Position numbers and translations under genes: made by a program
Assembly: GCA_052400685.1 (NCBI GenBank)
Contig: JBQTGJ010000026.1
DNA from: CAZHHH01 sp052400685
GTDB taxonomy: Bacteria > Bacteroidota > Bacteroidia > Bacteroidales > Marinilabiliaceae
Direction: 5' to 3' (one strand)
DNA length: 43,945 nucleotides
Part shown: positions 37,044-43,945 of the stretch, piece by piece
How positions within the stretch are numbered: position 1 is the first letter of the stretch
Layout: every line of letters begins with the position of its first letter
The notes under the pieces: generated by a model
Seen by the model: only the letters and a program-made list of their open reading frames with translations
What the model was told of the DNA's origin: nothing
Database searches by the model: none

Positions 37044-37060
37044 ATTGTGCTTTCGTGCTT

Positions 37061-38590
37061 TTAGTTTTGATTGTCAATAAAAGTTCTCATAAGTCTAATT
37101 GATTCGCTTAATTGATTTTCATCAAATCTCACATTATGATTATTTTCAGGATGATGTATTTGATGTCGAATATATTCAGTCAATATCTTTTGCTCAGTGA
37201 GTGTTGAGCCATCTCGTCTAAGTCGTATATAATCAATAGTTTCTTTTCCTTCTTTAAAATCATTTATTAGACCCTCACTTTCCAAAAAACCATATAATTC
37301 ATTATGATATTCTTCTGATATTTCCTCAAATGCCGCATAATTTACCTCATTCAGAGATGGATAAGGAAGTTGTCCAGGTGCAACTGAATTGACAGTCTTT
37401 ACTCCGTCTTCAATCTGTATCAACCTCAACTGGTCAAAAGCCATTTTTTTAACTATAACTGGACTATGTGTTGTCAATAAAATTTGAGTATTATCTGCGC
37501 CCGATAAATTAATTAATGCTTGAATCAATAACTTTTGATGCGCTGTGTGTTGGGATGTTTCTGGTTCTTCAATTGCATAAATGACACTAGGAACATTTCT
37601 CTCTCTTCGTCTCCGGTCGGCTTCAGCTCTAAAAAAGTTTAAGAGAATAAGCCTTTTTACGCCACTTCCTCTTTTGTTAATAGGAATATCTTCGTCACCT
37701 GTAATGGAAACCTTCTTAAAAACGTCATTCCACTTTAGACTGTCTGATGAAGGAATAACAGGATTTAAACTATCCGCAATTTGAGGGTTCATCTCGCGTA
37801 GTTTGTCTAGAGTTAAATCCGCAACTTCCTGTAACTTTCCTTCAACAAGCTCTGCAACACCCGCCAATGTTTCCTGAATTTGATTATCATTCATTATTTG
37901 TTTTACAGCTTCATTCAAAGGGTCTTGAACCTCATTGTCTCCATCGCTATTTTTTCGGTCGGACTGGAAAAGTGTGTAAAGAGGTAAGTAATTCTCTAAT
38001 TTATCCCAAATTGACTTTGTTTCCCCTTTTGTAACATCAATTTCAATTTCTTCTAGCTCAAGGTTTTCTGAGTGGTGAGACCAAATAGCTGTTCTCATAA
38101 CAGCATTTATAGTTCGGTTTTCGCATTCAATTTCATTATCTGCAACTATTTTTTGAAGGGCTTTTTGAGTTTTTAGAAGAAGGTCAGAGCAATTTTCATT
38201 TGTTGGGTGATTAGCTTTTATAAATACTTTCTCACTACCACCGTTGTTATATCTTTTTATTATTTCTAAATGACCATTTACATTCAAAAGATATTCACTT
38301 TCTAAAGATGTTTCATATGTGCTATCAATAACAATTGAATTAGGGAATTGGTCAAAAGTTAGAGATATTTCAGTTATTGTATCTCCATTGGATAGACAAG
38401 TTTTATTTACATCATCTTTGTCCATTTTTATGGCACCTTTCCCTTTATTAAAGAAGATGTCAAGGGCTTCTAAAATTGTAGATTTTCCTATATCATTTTT
38501 ACCAACAAATGTTGTAAGATTCCCAACTGATATTTCAATTGGTTCCTGATAACTTCTGAAGTTTTTAATTTTTATAGTTTGCAGTCTCAT
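37061..38590 (-). CDS. AAA-family ATPase (OLD/SMC-like), probable defence factor
   Basis: The 509-aa protein has MRLQTIKIKNFRSYQEPIEI, Walker A GKNDIGKST (30-38), a signature-like KRGSGVKR (306-313), Walker B VIYAIEEPETSQH (336-348) and the switch His in TTHSP (374-378). This is the AAA_15/OLD layout. I see no TOPRIM nuclease motif in the C-terminal 130 residues, which read instead RHQIHHPENNHNVRFDENQL. It is alone in cassette 38627-36429. Such ATPases occur in PARIS, Gabija and OLD systems with a nuclease partner; none is here. Confidence 0.85.
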   Translation of the reverse strand: MRLQTIKIKNFRSYQEPIEISVGNLTTFVGKNDIGKSTILEALDIFFNKGKGAIKMDKDDVNKTCLSNGDTITEISLTFDQFPNSIVIDSTYETSLESEYLLNVNGHLEIIKRYNNGGSEKVFIKANHPTNENCSDLLLKTQKALQKIVADNEIECENRTINAVMRTAIWSHHSENLELEEIEIDVTKGETKSIWDKLENYLPLYTLFQSDRKNSDGDNEVQDPLNEAVKQIMNDNQIQETLAGVAELVEGKLQEVADLTLDKLREMNPQIADSLNPVIPSSDSLKWNDVFKKVSITGDEDIPINKRGSGVKRLILLNFFRAEADRRRRERNVPSVIYAIEEPETSQHTAHQKLLIQALINLSGADNTQILLTTHSPVIVKKMAFDQLRLIQIEDGVKTVNSVAPGQLPYPSLNEVNYAAFEEISEEYHNELYGFLESEGLINDFKEGKETIDYIRLRRDGSTLTEQKILTEYIRHQIHHPENNHNVRFDENQLSESIRLMRTFIDNQN

Positions 38591-38614
38591 AGTTTATTGT
38601 TGATTGGTTTTTCA

Positions 38615-38758
38615 GCATGAAGCACAACGGTAAATTGTTTGTTGTCGTTGCGGATTACGTGTGATTATCAGTCCGGGTACGGACGGATGATCGTGCGAGA
38701 ATCCGAACAACGAATACGCACTACCACCGCTATGCAATAAACAAAATGTTATGGGGGC
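38615..38758 (-). other. attC-like site
   Basis: On the - strand, R'' GCCCCCATAAC (38748-38758) complements the core at 39743. The arms TTTGTTTATTGCATAGCGG and CCGCAACGACAACAAACAA pair with bulges. The site ends at core GTTGTGC (38622-38628). Confidence 0.82.
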
Positions 38759-38763
38759 GTTTT

Positions 38764-39714
38764 TTATTTATCTCTTATTTCCATTAGACTGATTGGTTTA
38801 TATCTCTCACAATAAATTTCAATTCCTAATTTCATAATTAGCGCAATTATCGAAGCAGCAATCATTTTTATTCCTACTCCCAAATTTACCAAACAAGAAA
38901 TCACTGCTGATCTGATGTATCCTTTTGATAAAACAATTTTCATCCCATTGTTGAACCATGTTTTGTAAATATCACTTTCTGGATTACATAAAGAATTATA
39001 AATAACTCTTTTTACTGACTCGAAGACTGTTTGTCCAACTTCGGTATCTTTGATTTTTTGTGTAGGGCTTGGCAAAGCTAATCTTTCAGCAGAAGGAAGT
39101 TGTTTAGTCGAGTAATCATATACCAAAAACATCAACTCTTTTGTTGCTCTTGGTGATGCTTGTCCTATTTGTGCAAATATTTCTTGTTCTGTTAAAGTCT
39201 GAATAATTCTTATTACTTCTTGTTCAATTTCATCCTCATTATAACTTACATCATCTGAACTCTTTAATGTACAAAGAGCAACTTCTTCGTTAAATCTGTT
39301 AATTATCTCTTTGTGAAAAATCTTTCTTGTCCTATCTGACTTTATAACGCTTTTGTTAGTTAGTACTTCTTTTATATATGGTTTCGCTTTTATTATTTCC
39401 TGCATTCGAACATAGCATATTGCCATAAGGGATGTTGTCTCAAGATAGATTCTTGTATTCTTGTTAAGAACCTCTCTATTTGAGTTTAATCCGTTAATTG
39501 CAAAATCATAATCGCCAAGTTCTATTGAAAGTTCAAATAATTTATTTTTGGACTGACTCAAACGAACAAAATGATTAGTCGGTCTTAATAAAACTTGCAA
39601 ATCTAAAACCAATGCTTTAGCTGCTTGAATGTCCTGATTTTTTATTGCGACTTCAAGTTTGGGCTCAAGTATTTTAAGTCTTTGTTTTTGTATGTCTGAA
39701 AGTGGTGTGTTCAT
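38764..39714 (-). CDS. Unknown 316-aa protein, helical with C-terminal hydrophobic part
   Basis: I do not recognise the family. Residues 1-130 are helical with TPR-like spacing (ILEPKLEVAIKNQDIQAAKA, LFELSIELGDYDFAINGLN). The middle part has EQEIFAQIGQASPRATKELM. A glycine-rich hydrophobic stretch near 265-295 (VISCLVNLGVGIKMIAASII) could insert in membrane, which would suit a pore-forming or lysis effector. No signal peptide. It is alone in cassette 39742-38628. Function unknown. Confidence 0.65.
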   Translation of the reverse strand: MNTPLSDIQKQRLKILEPKLEVAIKNQDIQAAKALVLDLQVLLRPTNHFVRLSQSKNKLFELSIELGDYDFAINGLNSNREVLNKNTRIYLETTSLMAICYVRMQEIIKAKPYIKEVLTNKSVIKSDRTRKIFHKEIINRFNEEVALCTLKSSDDVSYNEDEIEQEVIRIIQTLTEQEIFAQIGQASPRATKELMFLVYDYSTKQLPSAERLALPSPTQKIKDTEVGQTVFESVKRVIYNSLCNPESDIYKTWFNNGMKIVLSKGYIRSAVISCLVNLGVGIKMIAASIIALIMKLGIEIYCERYKPISLMEIRDK

Positions 39715-39732
39715 TTTTTAGTCTTGTTTAAA

Positions 39733-39892
39733 TGCCCCATAACGCCATTATCGTTTATGGTCTAAAAGGGTTATTGTCTTTATATTACATTTATATTGTC
39801 TTTTTGCCGGTGATTTCCGGAAAAACAGACAATGAATTTACTAATTCGCTGCTATTTATCAAAAAAGTTGAACAAAAACTGCTTTCATGTTT
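39733..39892 (-). repeat. 278-bp attC-associated repeat, copy E (3' part)
   Basis: It matches the last part of copies A-C from TTGTTCAACTT to GGCGTTATGGGG. Here the cassette core used is GTTATGGGGC (39734-39743), not the GTTG a few bases further on used elsewhere. It is split from copy F by an IS91-type insertion beside GAAC. Confidence 0.85.
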
Positions 39893-40544
39893 AGATGGTA
39901 GCCATGGCGCATAAAGAGCAAATCTTCAAAAATGAACCTTCGCTGCTTGGGGAGAGCCATGCTGCCATTTGGCAGAATCATGCTGCCTTGGGGGAGGAGC
40001 GTGCGCCCCGAGGTTCTCAAGGGGTCGCCGTTACACATTTTTGTCCAATTTCAACATCTTGAAACGGAAATGTTTCGTTATATCCAAAAAAACTACCGCC
40101 ACTCAAAGAGGGATCGTTTCTGCGTCGATTCTGCCTGCATGTCATGCCGGATGGTTACGTACGCATCCGTCGGTTCGGCATTTATCACCATTCCACAAAG
40201 CGCCATCTGAATTTGCAATTTGTGCCGGATGAGAAACCTGACATTGACCAATTGATGGTACCCAAAAAGGAAGAAACAGCTTCAGAACGTATTTTAAGAT
40301 TAACCGGGATTGACGTGACCAAATGTCCTCATTGCAAAAAGGGACGTCTGATTGTCATAAGAACTATGCCCAGAATTTGGTCACCCGCAGGATCTTCTAT
40401 GCTTTTTGCAAAGTTGCTGTAACCAACAAAACACCTCCCTTAAAAACTTCATGAACATGGGGTTAGTGGTTAGGGGGTGTATTGTCTAAAGGGTAGGTTT
40501 TAAGCCAAAAAGAGATTGGTTTTTAACTTTTGAGTTGCAAAATG
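39893..40544 (+). mobile_element. IS91-family element remnant splitting repeat E/F
   Basis: The element interrupts the repeat directly after GAAC, the known target of IS91 elements. The same left junction recurs in copy G (43900-43945). Inside are a transposase remnant (about 40060-40420) and short direct repeats of CATGCTGCC near 39957-39987. Most of the element (normally about 1.5-2 kb) is lost. Confidence 0.65.
40060..40422 (+). pseudogene. IS91-type (Y2/HUH) transposase, C-terminal remnant
   Basis: One frame reads LKEGSFLRRFCLHVMPDGYV then RIRRFGIYHHSTKR, the conserved C-terminal block of IS91 transposases, and later TKCPHCKKGRLIVI, the closing zinc-knuckle. The tyrosine and HUH motifs are missing, so it is dead. 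It is read opposite to the surrounding cassettes. Confidence 0.75.
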
Positions 40545-40716
40545 CTCTCTTTTTTTAAAAACAAAGAGTTTAAAGCAACACAATTAAAGCATGGGCATTC
40601 TTCTCAAAAACATAAAAAAACGACAGTAGGTCCATCGTATTTTGTTGTAGTTCTACCGGGATGTCGTTCAACCTGGAGTAATCGCTGGGTCGTGCCGACC
40701 GCTCATACTCCTATAT
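40545..40716 (-). repeat. 278-bp attC-associated repeat, copy F (5' part)
   Basis: It matches the first part of copies B and C, from ATATATAGGAGTATGAGCGG to GTGTTGCTTT, on the - strand. It starts directly after R'' GAAGCACAAT (40717-40726) of the YARHG cassette. F and E joined make one full repeat. Confidence 0.85.
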
Positions 40717-40730
40717 ATTGTGCTTCGTAA

Positions 40731-41729
40731 TTATTCCTCAAATTTCTTTATCAAATCAATATTGTATTTTTCATTATCAGTAAAGCAAAATTGAAACTCC
40801 CCATTTCCTCTCTCATTATACCACTCTTTTTTAGAAAAATAATCTTGTAAATCCTTTGACTTAAAAATATATCCATATTGAGCAAAAATTTCGTTTCTCA
40901 TCAGTCTCAGTTCAGTTTGATTTCTATTCTTCAAATCAGAATTTGTCAGTTTTTTGAGCGAACCCTCTGGATATTCTCTGAATCTGTAATATCTCTTATT
41001 ATACGAATAGAAAAGACTGTCATTATTTCGATATAACCTATTTTTATAGTCTAAAATATGATAAGGTTTGTCTCCAACTGGAGAACTTTTAATAAACCCT
41101 AATCTATAAATATTATCATAACCCAATATTCCAATTATTTCATTATTGCCATCTTTATCTATATTTCGGAATGCTTTTATCCTAATTGTAGAATCCATGC
41201 AAATAGTCGGTTTGGATGTCGAGTCAACTGCTATTATAGTATGGTAATCATAATCACTCCCGTACAAATACTTAGAAAATATCAATCCAGTCGATTTTTT
41301 ATTTATTGCAACAACTTTAAAATTATATTCCTTATTGTCTAAGATTATATTATCAATCGAATCACATTCAATTTCATTCCCCCAAGCATCAAGATTATCA
41401 ATAGTTAAATTACCTAACTTATTACTTATTGAAATCCTTCTATACCCATGGTCATCAAAAGTTTTGTAAGTCTGTGTATTTGTATATTTAATGTCGATTA
41501 GCTTTAAAGTGTCAAGAATTGTATCATAATCTAAGTCTAGAATGAATGTCTTTTCTATGAAATATGATTCTGCAAACTTATTTTCAACACTTTTGGTTTT
41601 TGCACTTATGGTATCTTCAGTATTGACAATTTTATTTGATTCTCTGGTTCCGTTACTACAAGAAATCAATAAAATCAAGGTGCAAACTATTATAGTCTTT
41701 TGTGTTATTTTCTTATTTATAATGCTCAT
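40731..41729 (-). CDS. YARHG-domain lipoprotein
   Basis: The 332-aa protein starts at 41729 (MSIINKKITQ); the open frame begins upstream with a GTG inside the attC core. Lipoprotein signal VCTLILLISCSNG (Cys about 24) puts it outside the cytoplasm. The C-terminal YARHG domain is clear: ELRLMRNEIFAQYGYIFKSK followed by DYFSKKEWYNE. YARHG domains are found in exported proteins of unknown role and may bind peptidoglycan or surface molecules. It is a single-gene cassette (41761-39743). Confidence 0.82.
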   Translation of the reverse strand: MSIINKKITQKTIIVCTLILLISCSNGTRESNKIVNTEDTISAKTKSVENKFAESYFIEKTFILDLDYDTILDTLKLIDIKYTNTQTYKTFDDHGYRRISISNKLGNLTIDNLDAWGNEIECDSIDNIILDNKEYNFKVVAINKKSTGLIFSKYLYGSDYDYHTIIAVDSTSKPTICMDSTIRIKAFRNIDKDGNNEIIGILGYDNIYRLGFIKSSPVGDKPYHILDYKNRLYRNNDSLFYSYNKRYYRFREYPEGSLKKLTNSDLKNRNQTELRLMRNEIFAQYGYIFKSKDLQDYFSKKEWYNERGNGEFQFCFTDNEKYNIDLIKKFEE

Positions 41730-41752
41730 GATATTTCGGGGTATCTTTTTAT

Positions 41753-41888
41753 GAAGCACAACGGTGGCGGTATGAAATCGTTGGGGATTGCGGGTTACTT
41801 TCCTATCCAGTTACACCAAACTTTATGCGTGGCAGAATGATCACATAACCACCTAAACCCCAATATTTTATACCGCGTGTTAGAGTGC
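41753..41888 (-). other. attC-like site of the retron cassette
   Basis: On the - strand, R'' GCACTCTAAC (41879-41888) is the exact reverse complement of the core at 43760-43769. The arms GCGGTATAAAATATTGGGG and CCCCAACGATTTCATACCGC pair with two mismatches and one bulge. The site ends at core GTTGTGC (41756-41762). It is the best attC in the right array. Confidence 0.88.
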
Positions 41889-41892
41889 GTAT

Positions 41893-42741
41893 TTAATGTT
41901 TTTTCTTCCTTATTTTATTTATATAATCAATTCTCATTAAATGTCCTTTTCTAGAATTCTCTGAGAGCATTAAATCCTTTGACTTTATATAAGCAGATTC
42001 AGGTGCTGAAATTCCATTATTTTTAACTACAACTCCTGTTACAATCGGGTTTTTAGAATAGTATCTAGTTTTATCAAAGTTAATTTTCAAGTCTCTTTTT
42101 CTAAGTTCTTCTAATATTTCAACGGACCTATTTTTAAAGTCTACTGGACTAGAAATAGTTAAATCGTCAACATAAAGAGTTACCTTGAATTGTTCTTTAA
42201 TATATTTTTCTAACAAATCATTTGCACAATCATAAACTACCAATGCAGCTAAATAGGATGAAGTTGGACACCCCTGAGGAATTGCTCCTTCTTTAGTACA
42301 TAATCTTGTAATTATCCTTGCAACATCTGGATAGAAACCAATTTTTCTTAATGCCTTCTCAACACGGGAATAATGAATTGATGGATAAAAATCCTTTAAA
42401 TCAGTTTGGAAAAAATACTTATTCCCTTGATGTACCCTTGCATTAGTAACAGCATCCTTTCCTTTAATCCCACCGTAGAAATATTCAGGCAATTCGTATG
42501 AATAAAGGACTTTATTTAAAATTTTTGATTGGAGAACTTTTAGTTCTTTGATTGGAGCATTTATTGGTCTGGTTTGTGGTATTCCGTCCTTAAGCTTTTG
42601 TCTACCGTATTCATCTTTTTTTGGTTCTTCCCATGCACGATAGAAACTATCTTCATTAGAATCCAGTTTTAAAGCAATATTATTGAGCTCCTCTTTTTCA
42701 CAATGAAGTGCATATGCTAAATCTTTGACTCTCCGTTTCAA
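41893..42741 (-). CDS. Retron reverse transcriptase
   Basis: The 282-aa RT copies part of a structured RNA into msDNA. Retron hallmarks are visible: region X TNARVH (99-104, NAxxH), RT motifs TDLKDFYPS (113-121), PQGCPTSS (155-162) and catalytic YVDD (190-193), and region Y VTG (234-236). No maturase or endonuclease domain, so it is not a group II intron RT. The XRE gene ends 5 bases upstream and a small gene precedes that, so the three form an operon. Phage defence is the known role of retrons; here it is inferred. Confidence 0.92.
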   Translation of the reverse strand: MKRRVKDLAYALHCEKEELNNIALKLDSNEDSFYRAWEEPKKDEYGRQKLKDGIPQTRPINAPIKELKVLQSKILNKVLYSYELPEYFYGGIKGKDAVTNARVHQGNKYFFQTDLKDFYPSIHYSRVEKALRKIGFYPDVARIITRLCTKEGAIPQGCPTSSYLAALVVYDCANDLLEKYIKEQFKVTLYVDDLTISSPVDFKNRSVEILEELRKRDLKINFDKTRYYSKNPIVTGVVVKNNGISAPESAYIKSKDLMLSENSRKGHLMRIDYINKIRKKKH

Positions 42742-42746
42742 AATAA

Positions 42747-43046
42747 CTATGCTGTTTCAGCAATAAATACATCGCTTATTAATCCTTTTATGGATGGTTC
42801 CAACAATTTAAATGCCGCTTTTTTAGAATCAGCGACATCGTCCATATCCAAAGAAAGGAATACTAAAATAGGAAGAGGCATGGATAAAGCAGATGAAATT
42901 TGCTTTAACAAACTCAAAGTCGGTTCTTTTTTTCCTTTTTCAATAAGGGATAAATAGGATTGCGATAATCCACAAATCTCAGCAAAATCATTTTGTTTAA
43001 ATCCTTTTTGCTTTCTGAGACCTTTTATTGCGTTACCTATATTCAT
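42747..43046 (-). CDS. XRE-family HTH protein of the retron operon
   Basis: The 99-aa protein is a short DNA-binding regulator: HTH at 5-60 (GNAIKGLRKQKGFKQNDFAE then SQSYLSLIEKGKKEP), then a helical C-terminal part. It stands between the 77-aa gene and the RT. Retrons with an HTH partner are a recognised class (type VI in the published scheme, from memory). It may repress the operon, with the palindrome at 43644-43664 as operator, or act as part of the retron complex. Confidence 0.88.
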   Translation of the reverse strand: MNIGNAIKGLRKQKGFKQNDFAEICGLSQSYLSLIEKGKKEPTLSLLKQISSALSMPLPILVFLSLDMDDVADSKKAAFKLLEPSIKGLISDVFIAETA

Positions 43047-43084
43047 AGTTACTTATTTTAATTAAAAAAAAGAGAAGTGTGGAA

Positions 43085-43318
43085 TTAGAATAAGTCGCTA
43101 ATATCATCAACTCCGAAGAATTTTAAATATCTAATGACCAAGGAGAGAATTTCAAACAATCGACTTTGGCTACTGCCACTTTCATTGCTTTTCATCTCTT
43201 CTAACTCTTCTAAGATTTTTTCTAGAAGAGCTTTGTCTGCTTCCGAGAACTCGTACCCGTTCTCATTTAATAATGACCTAACCCCATTTGAGAGGTGGTC
43301 TAATCTGTGTTTTAACAT
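43085..43318 (-). CDS. Small helical protein of the retron operon
   Basis: The 77-aa protein (MLKHRLDHLSNGVRSLLNEN...) is fully helical with an acidic coiled stretch KALLEKILEELEEMKSNES and a C-terminal hydrophobic helix LFEILSLVIRYLKFFGVDD. I do not recognise the family. It lies between the candidate retron RNA and the HTH gene, 38 bases from the latter. It is the best candidate for the effector (toxin) of this retron, or a chaperone of the RNA. This is inferred from position only. Confidence 0.65.
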   Translation of the reverse strand: MLKHRLDHLSNGVRSLLNENGYEFSEADKALLEKILEELEEMKSNESGSSQSRLFEILSLVIRYLKFFGVDDISDLF

Positions 43319-43335
43319 ATTTATGTATTTATGAA

Positions 43336-43627
43336 CTATGGCATTATTGCCTGCTCATTCAATAGCACCAGTCCATAATAGATACGTTCAAACACTTCTC
43401 GATTTCCTGCTTTTTTAAAAAGGAGATAATCCAATTCTAAATAAGCATGGAGCGTAACATAACAACATCTCTTAGTCTAGTCGTTGTCTTTCTCAACGGG
43501 ACAGGAGAATTCTTGTGTGTGCTACAAGAACCCAAAATGGGTGGAGGCATTGCCTCTTCAATTGCTTTAATAATTTAAAATCAAAACACTTGGACTGATT
43601 TACACAGATATTTCAAAGAACTACGAT
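43336..43627 (-). ncRNA. Candidate retron msr-msd RNA region
   Basis: The - strand between promoter and 77-aa gene has no normal gene but a row of stem-loops: GAGGCAATGCCTC, ACCCATTTTGGGT, TTCTTGTAGCACACACAAGAA-type stem (TTCTTGT/ACAAGAA) and GTTG/CAAC. Inverted 7-mers CAGTCCA (about 43597-43591) and TGGACTG (about 43369-43375) enclose the region and could be the a1/a2 pair that retron RNAs need. A further pair GAGAT/ATCTC could base the msd stem. Limits and priming G are not certain. Confidence 0.55.
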
Positions 43628-43628
43628 G

Positions 43629-43636
43629 CAAATATA
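43629..43636 (-). promoter_or_regulatory. -7 element of the retron operon
   Basis: TATATTTG on the - strand fits TAnnTTTG. The palindrome at 43644-43664 would overlap the -33 region, so a repressor bound there would block this promoter. Confidence 0.55.
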
Positions 43637-43643
43637 ATCAAAT

Positions 43644-43664
43644 AATATTACCCACAGTAATATT
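43644..43664. promoter_or_regulatory. Putative operator palindrome of the retron operon
   Basis: AATATTAC, 5 bases, GTAATATT is a perfect 21-base dyad. The 12-mer CAGTAATATTTT occurs here (43655-43666) and again 41 bases away (43696-43707), about four helix turns. Binding by the XRE protein of the operon is a natural guess. Confidence 0.6.
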
Positions 43665-43768
43665 TTAGATATTTTTTCGAATTTATTTTATCTGTCAGTA
43701 ATATTTTCGTTTGAATATCTTGATGCTAAGTTGCAAATTGGTTAGCTGTGACGGTTTATGCACTCTAA

Positions 43769-43945
43769 CACCCCCATAACGCCATTATCCTTTATGACCT
43801 AAAAGGGTTATTGTCTTTATATTACATTTATATTGTTTTTTGCCGCGGCTTTCCGGAAAAACAGACACTGAATTTACTAATTCGCTGCTATTTATCAAAA
43901 AAGTTGAACAAAAACAGCTTTCATGTTTAGATGGTAGCCATGGCG
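43769..43945 (-). repeat. 278-bp attC-associated repeat, copy G with IS91-type junction
   Basis: On the - strand this is the 3' part of the repeat, ending at core GTTAGAGTGC (43769-43760) that opens the retron cassette. Its left part (to 43945) has the same junction as copy E beside GAAC (43899-43945, GTTTAGATGGTAGCCATGGC), so an IS91-type element probably continues beyond the window. Confidence 0.82.

Noticed and set aside
40530..40730. 66-aa frame reading RSTWSNRWVVPTAHTPIYC
   Set aside because: It is the antisense of repeat F. Such frames arise wherever the repeat occurs and carry no sign of a start or a domain.
41893..42741. RT as a group II intron maturase for the nearby intron-like remnants
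   Set aside because: NAxxH and VTG motifs are retron-specific, maturase and HNH domains are missing, and the gene is not flanked by intron domains. It lies in its own cassette with an HTH gene.
33000..43945. Prophage or ICE as explanation for the right-hand genes
   Set aside because: No structural, replication, relaxase or mobilisation genes are seen, and each gene or gene pair is bounded by cassette cores instead.

Overview
The window looks like chromosome from a Bacteroidota species. Reasons seen in the sequence: low GC; -7 elements of the form TAnnTTTG upstream of several genes; a PG0541-type protein behind an RND pump; a LytS/LytTR pair; YhcH, HemG/HemN and lysine 2,3-aminomutase of Bacteroidota type. 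A marine or anaerobic Marinilabiliales-like lineage is a guess.

Layout. (1) 1-8.3 kb is an accessory array read on the + strand: a ricin/S41 lipoprotein, a DUF262-AlbA protein, an unknown protein, an alpha/beta hydrolase, a RelE-type toxin-antitoxin (TA) pair with a VOC protein, and a ParDE pair. (2) 8.3-33 kb is ordinary chromosome: a dead IS4-type transposase, tRNA-Ser(UGA), hemG, hemN, amtB, a P-II gene, a sodium/solute symporter, ablB-kamA, a CE7-like esterase, a LytTR two-component pair, a TolC/MFP/RND efflux operon with a PG0541 protein, yhcH and an MFS transporter. A dispersed intergenic repeat family of about 70 bp is seen only in this core. (3) 33-43.9 kb is a second accessory array read on the - strand: a retron, a YARHG lipoprotein, an unknown 316-aa protein, an AAA ATPase, and three TA modules (HigBA-like, YefM/YoeB, PIN/DUF6364).

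Main observation: both arrays behave as integron gene cassettes. Wherever both ends are visible, the bases after the upstream core site (GTTRRRY-like, R') are the reverse complement of the bases just 3' of the gene (RYYYAAC/T-like, R''). I could check this by eye for 12 cassettes in a row, 5 on the left and 7 on the right. Conventional 130-145 bp imperfect-palindrome attC sites occur at 5109-5238, 7584-7717, 36420-36560, 38615-38758 and 41753-41888. The other junctions carry one of two repeat families abutting R'': a 278-bp repeat (A-G), two copies of which carry an IS91-family insertion next to GAAC, or remnants that look like a group IIC-type intron lacking its ORF. No integron integrase is visible, so these are cassette clusters without integrase within this window. 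The two arrays face each other across about 25 kb of core.

The cassettes mostly carry defence or addiction functions: a retron (RT with NAxxH, YVDD and VTG motifs, an XRE regulator, a 77-aa helical protein and a candidate msr-msd region), a DUF262-AlbA protein, an AAA ATPase and five TA modules. The retron sits inside a cleanly bounded cassette of about 2.0 kb. That, and the two attC-abutting repeat families, are the parts most worth following up.
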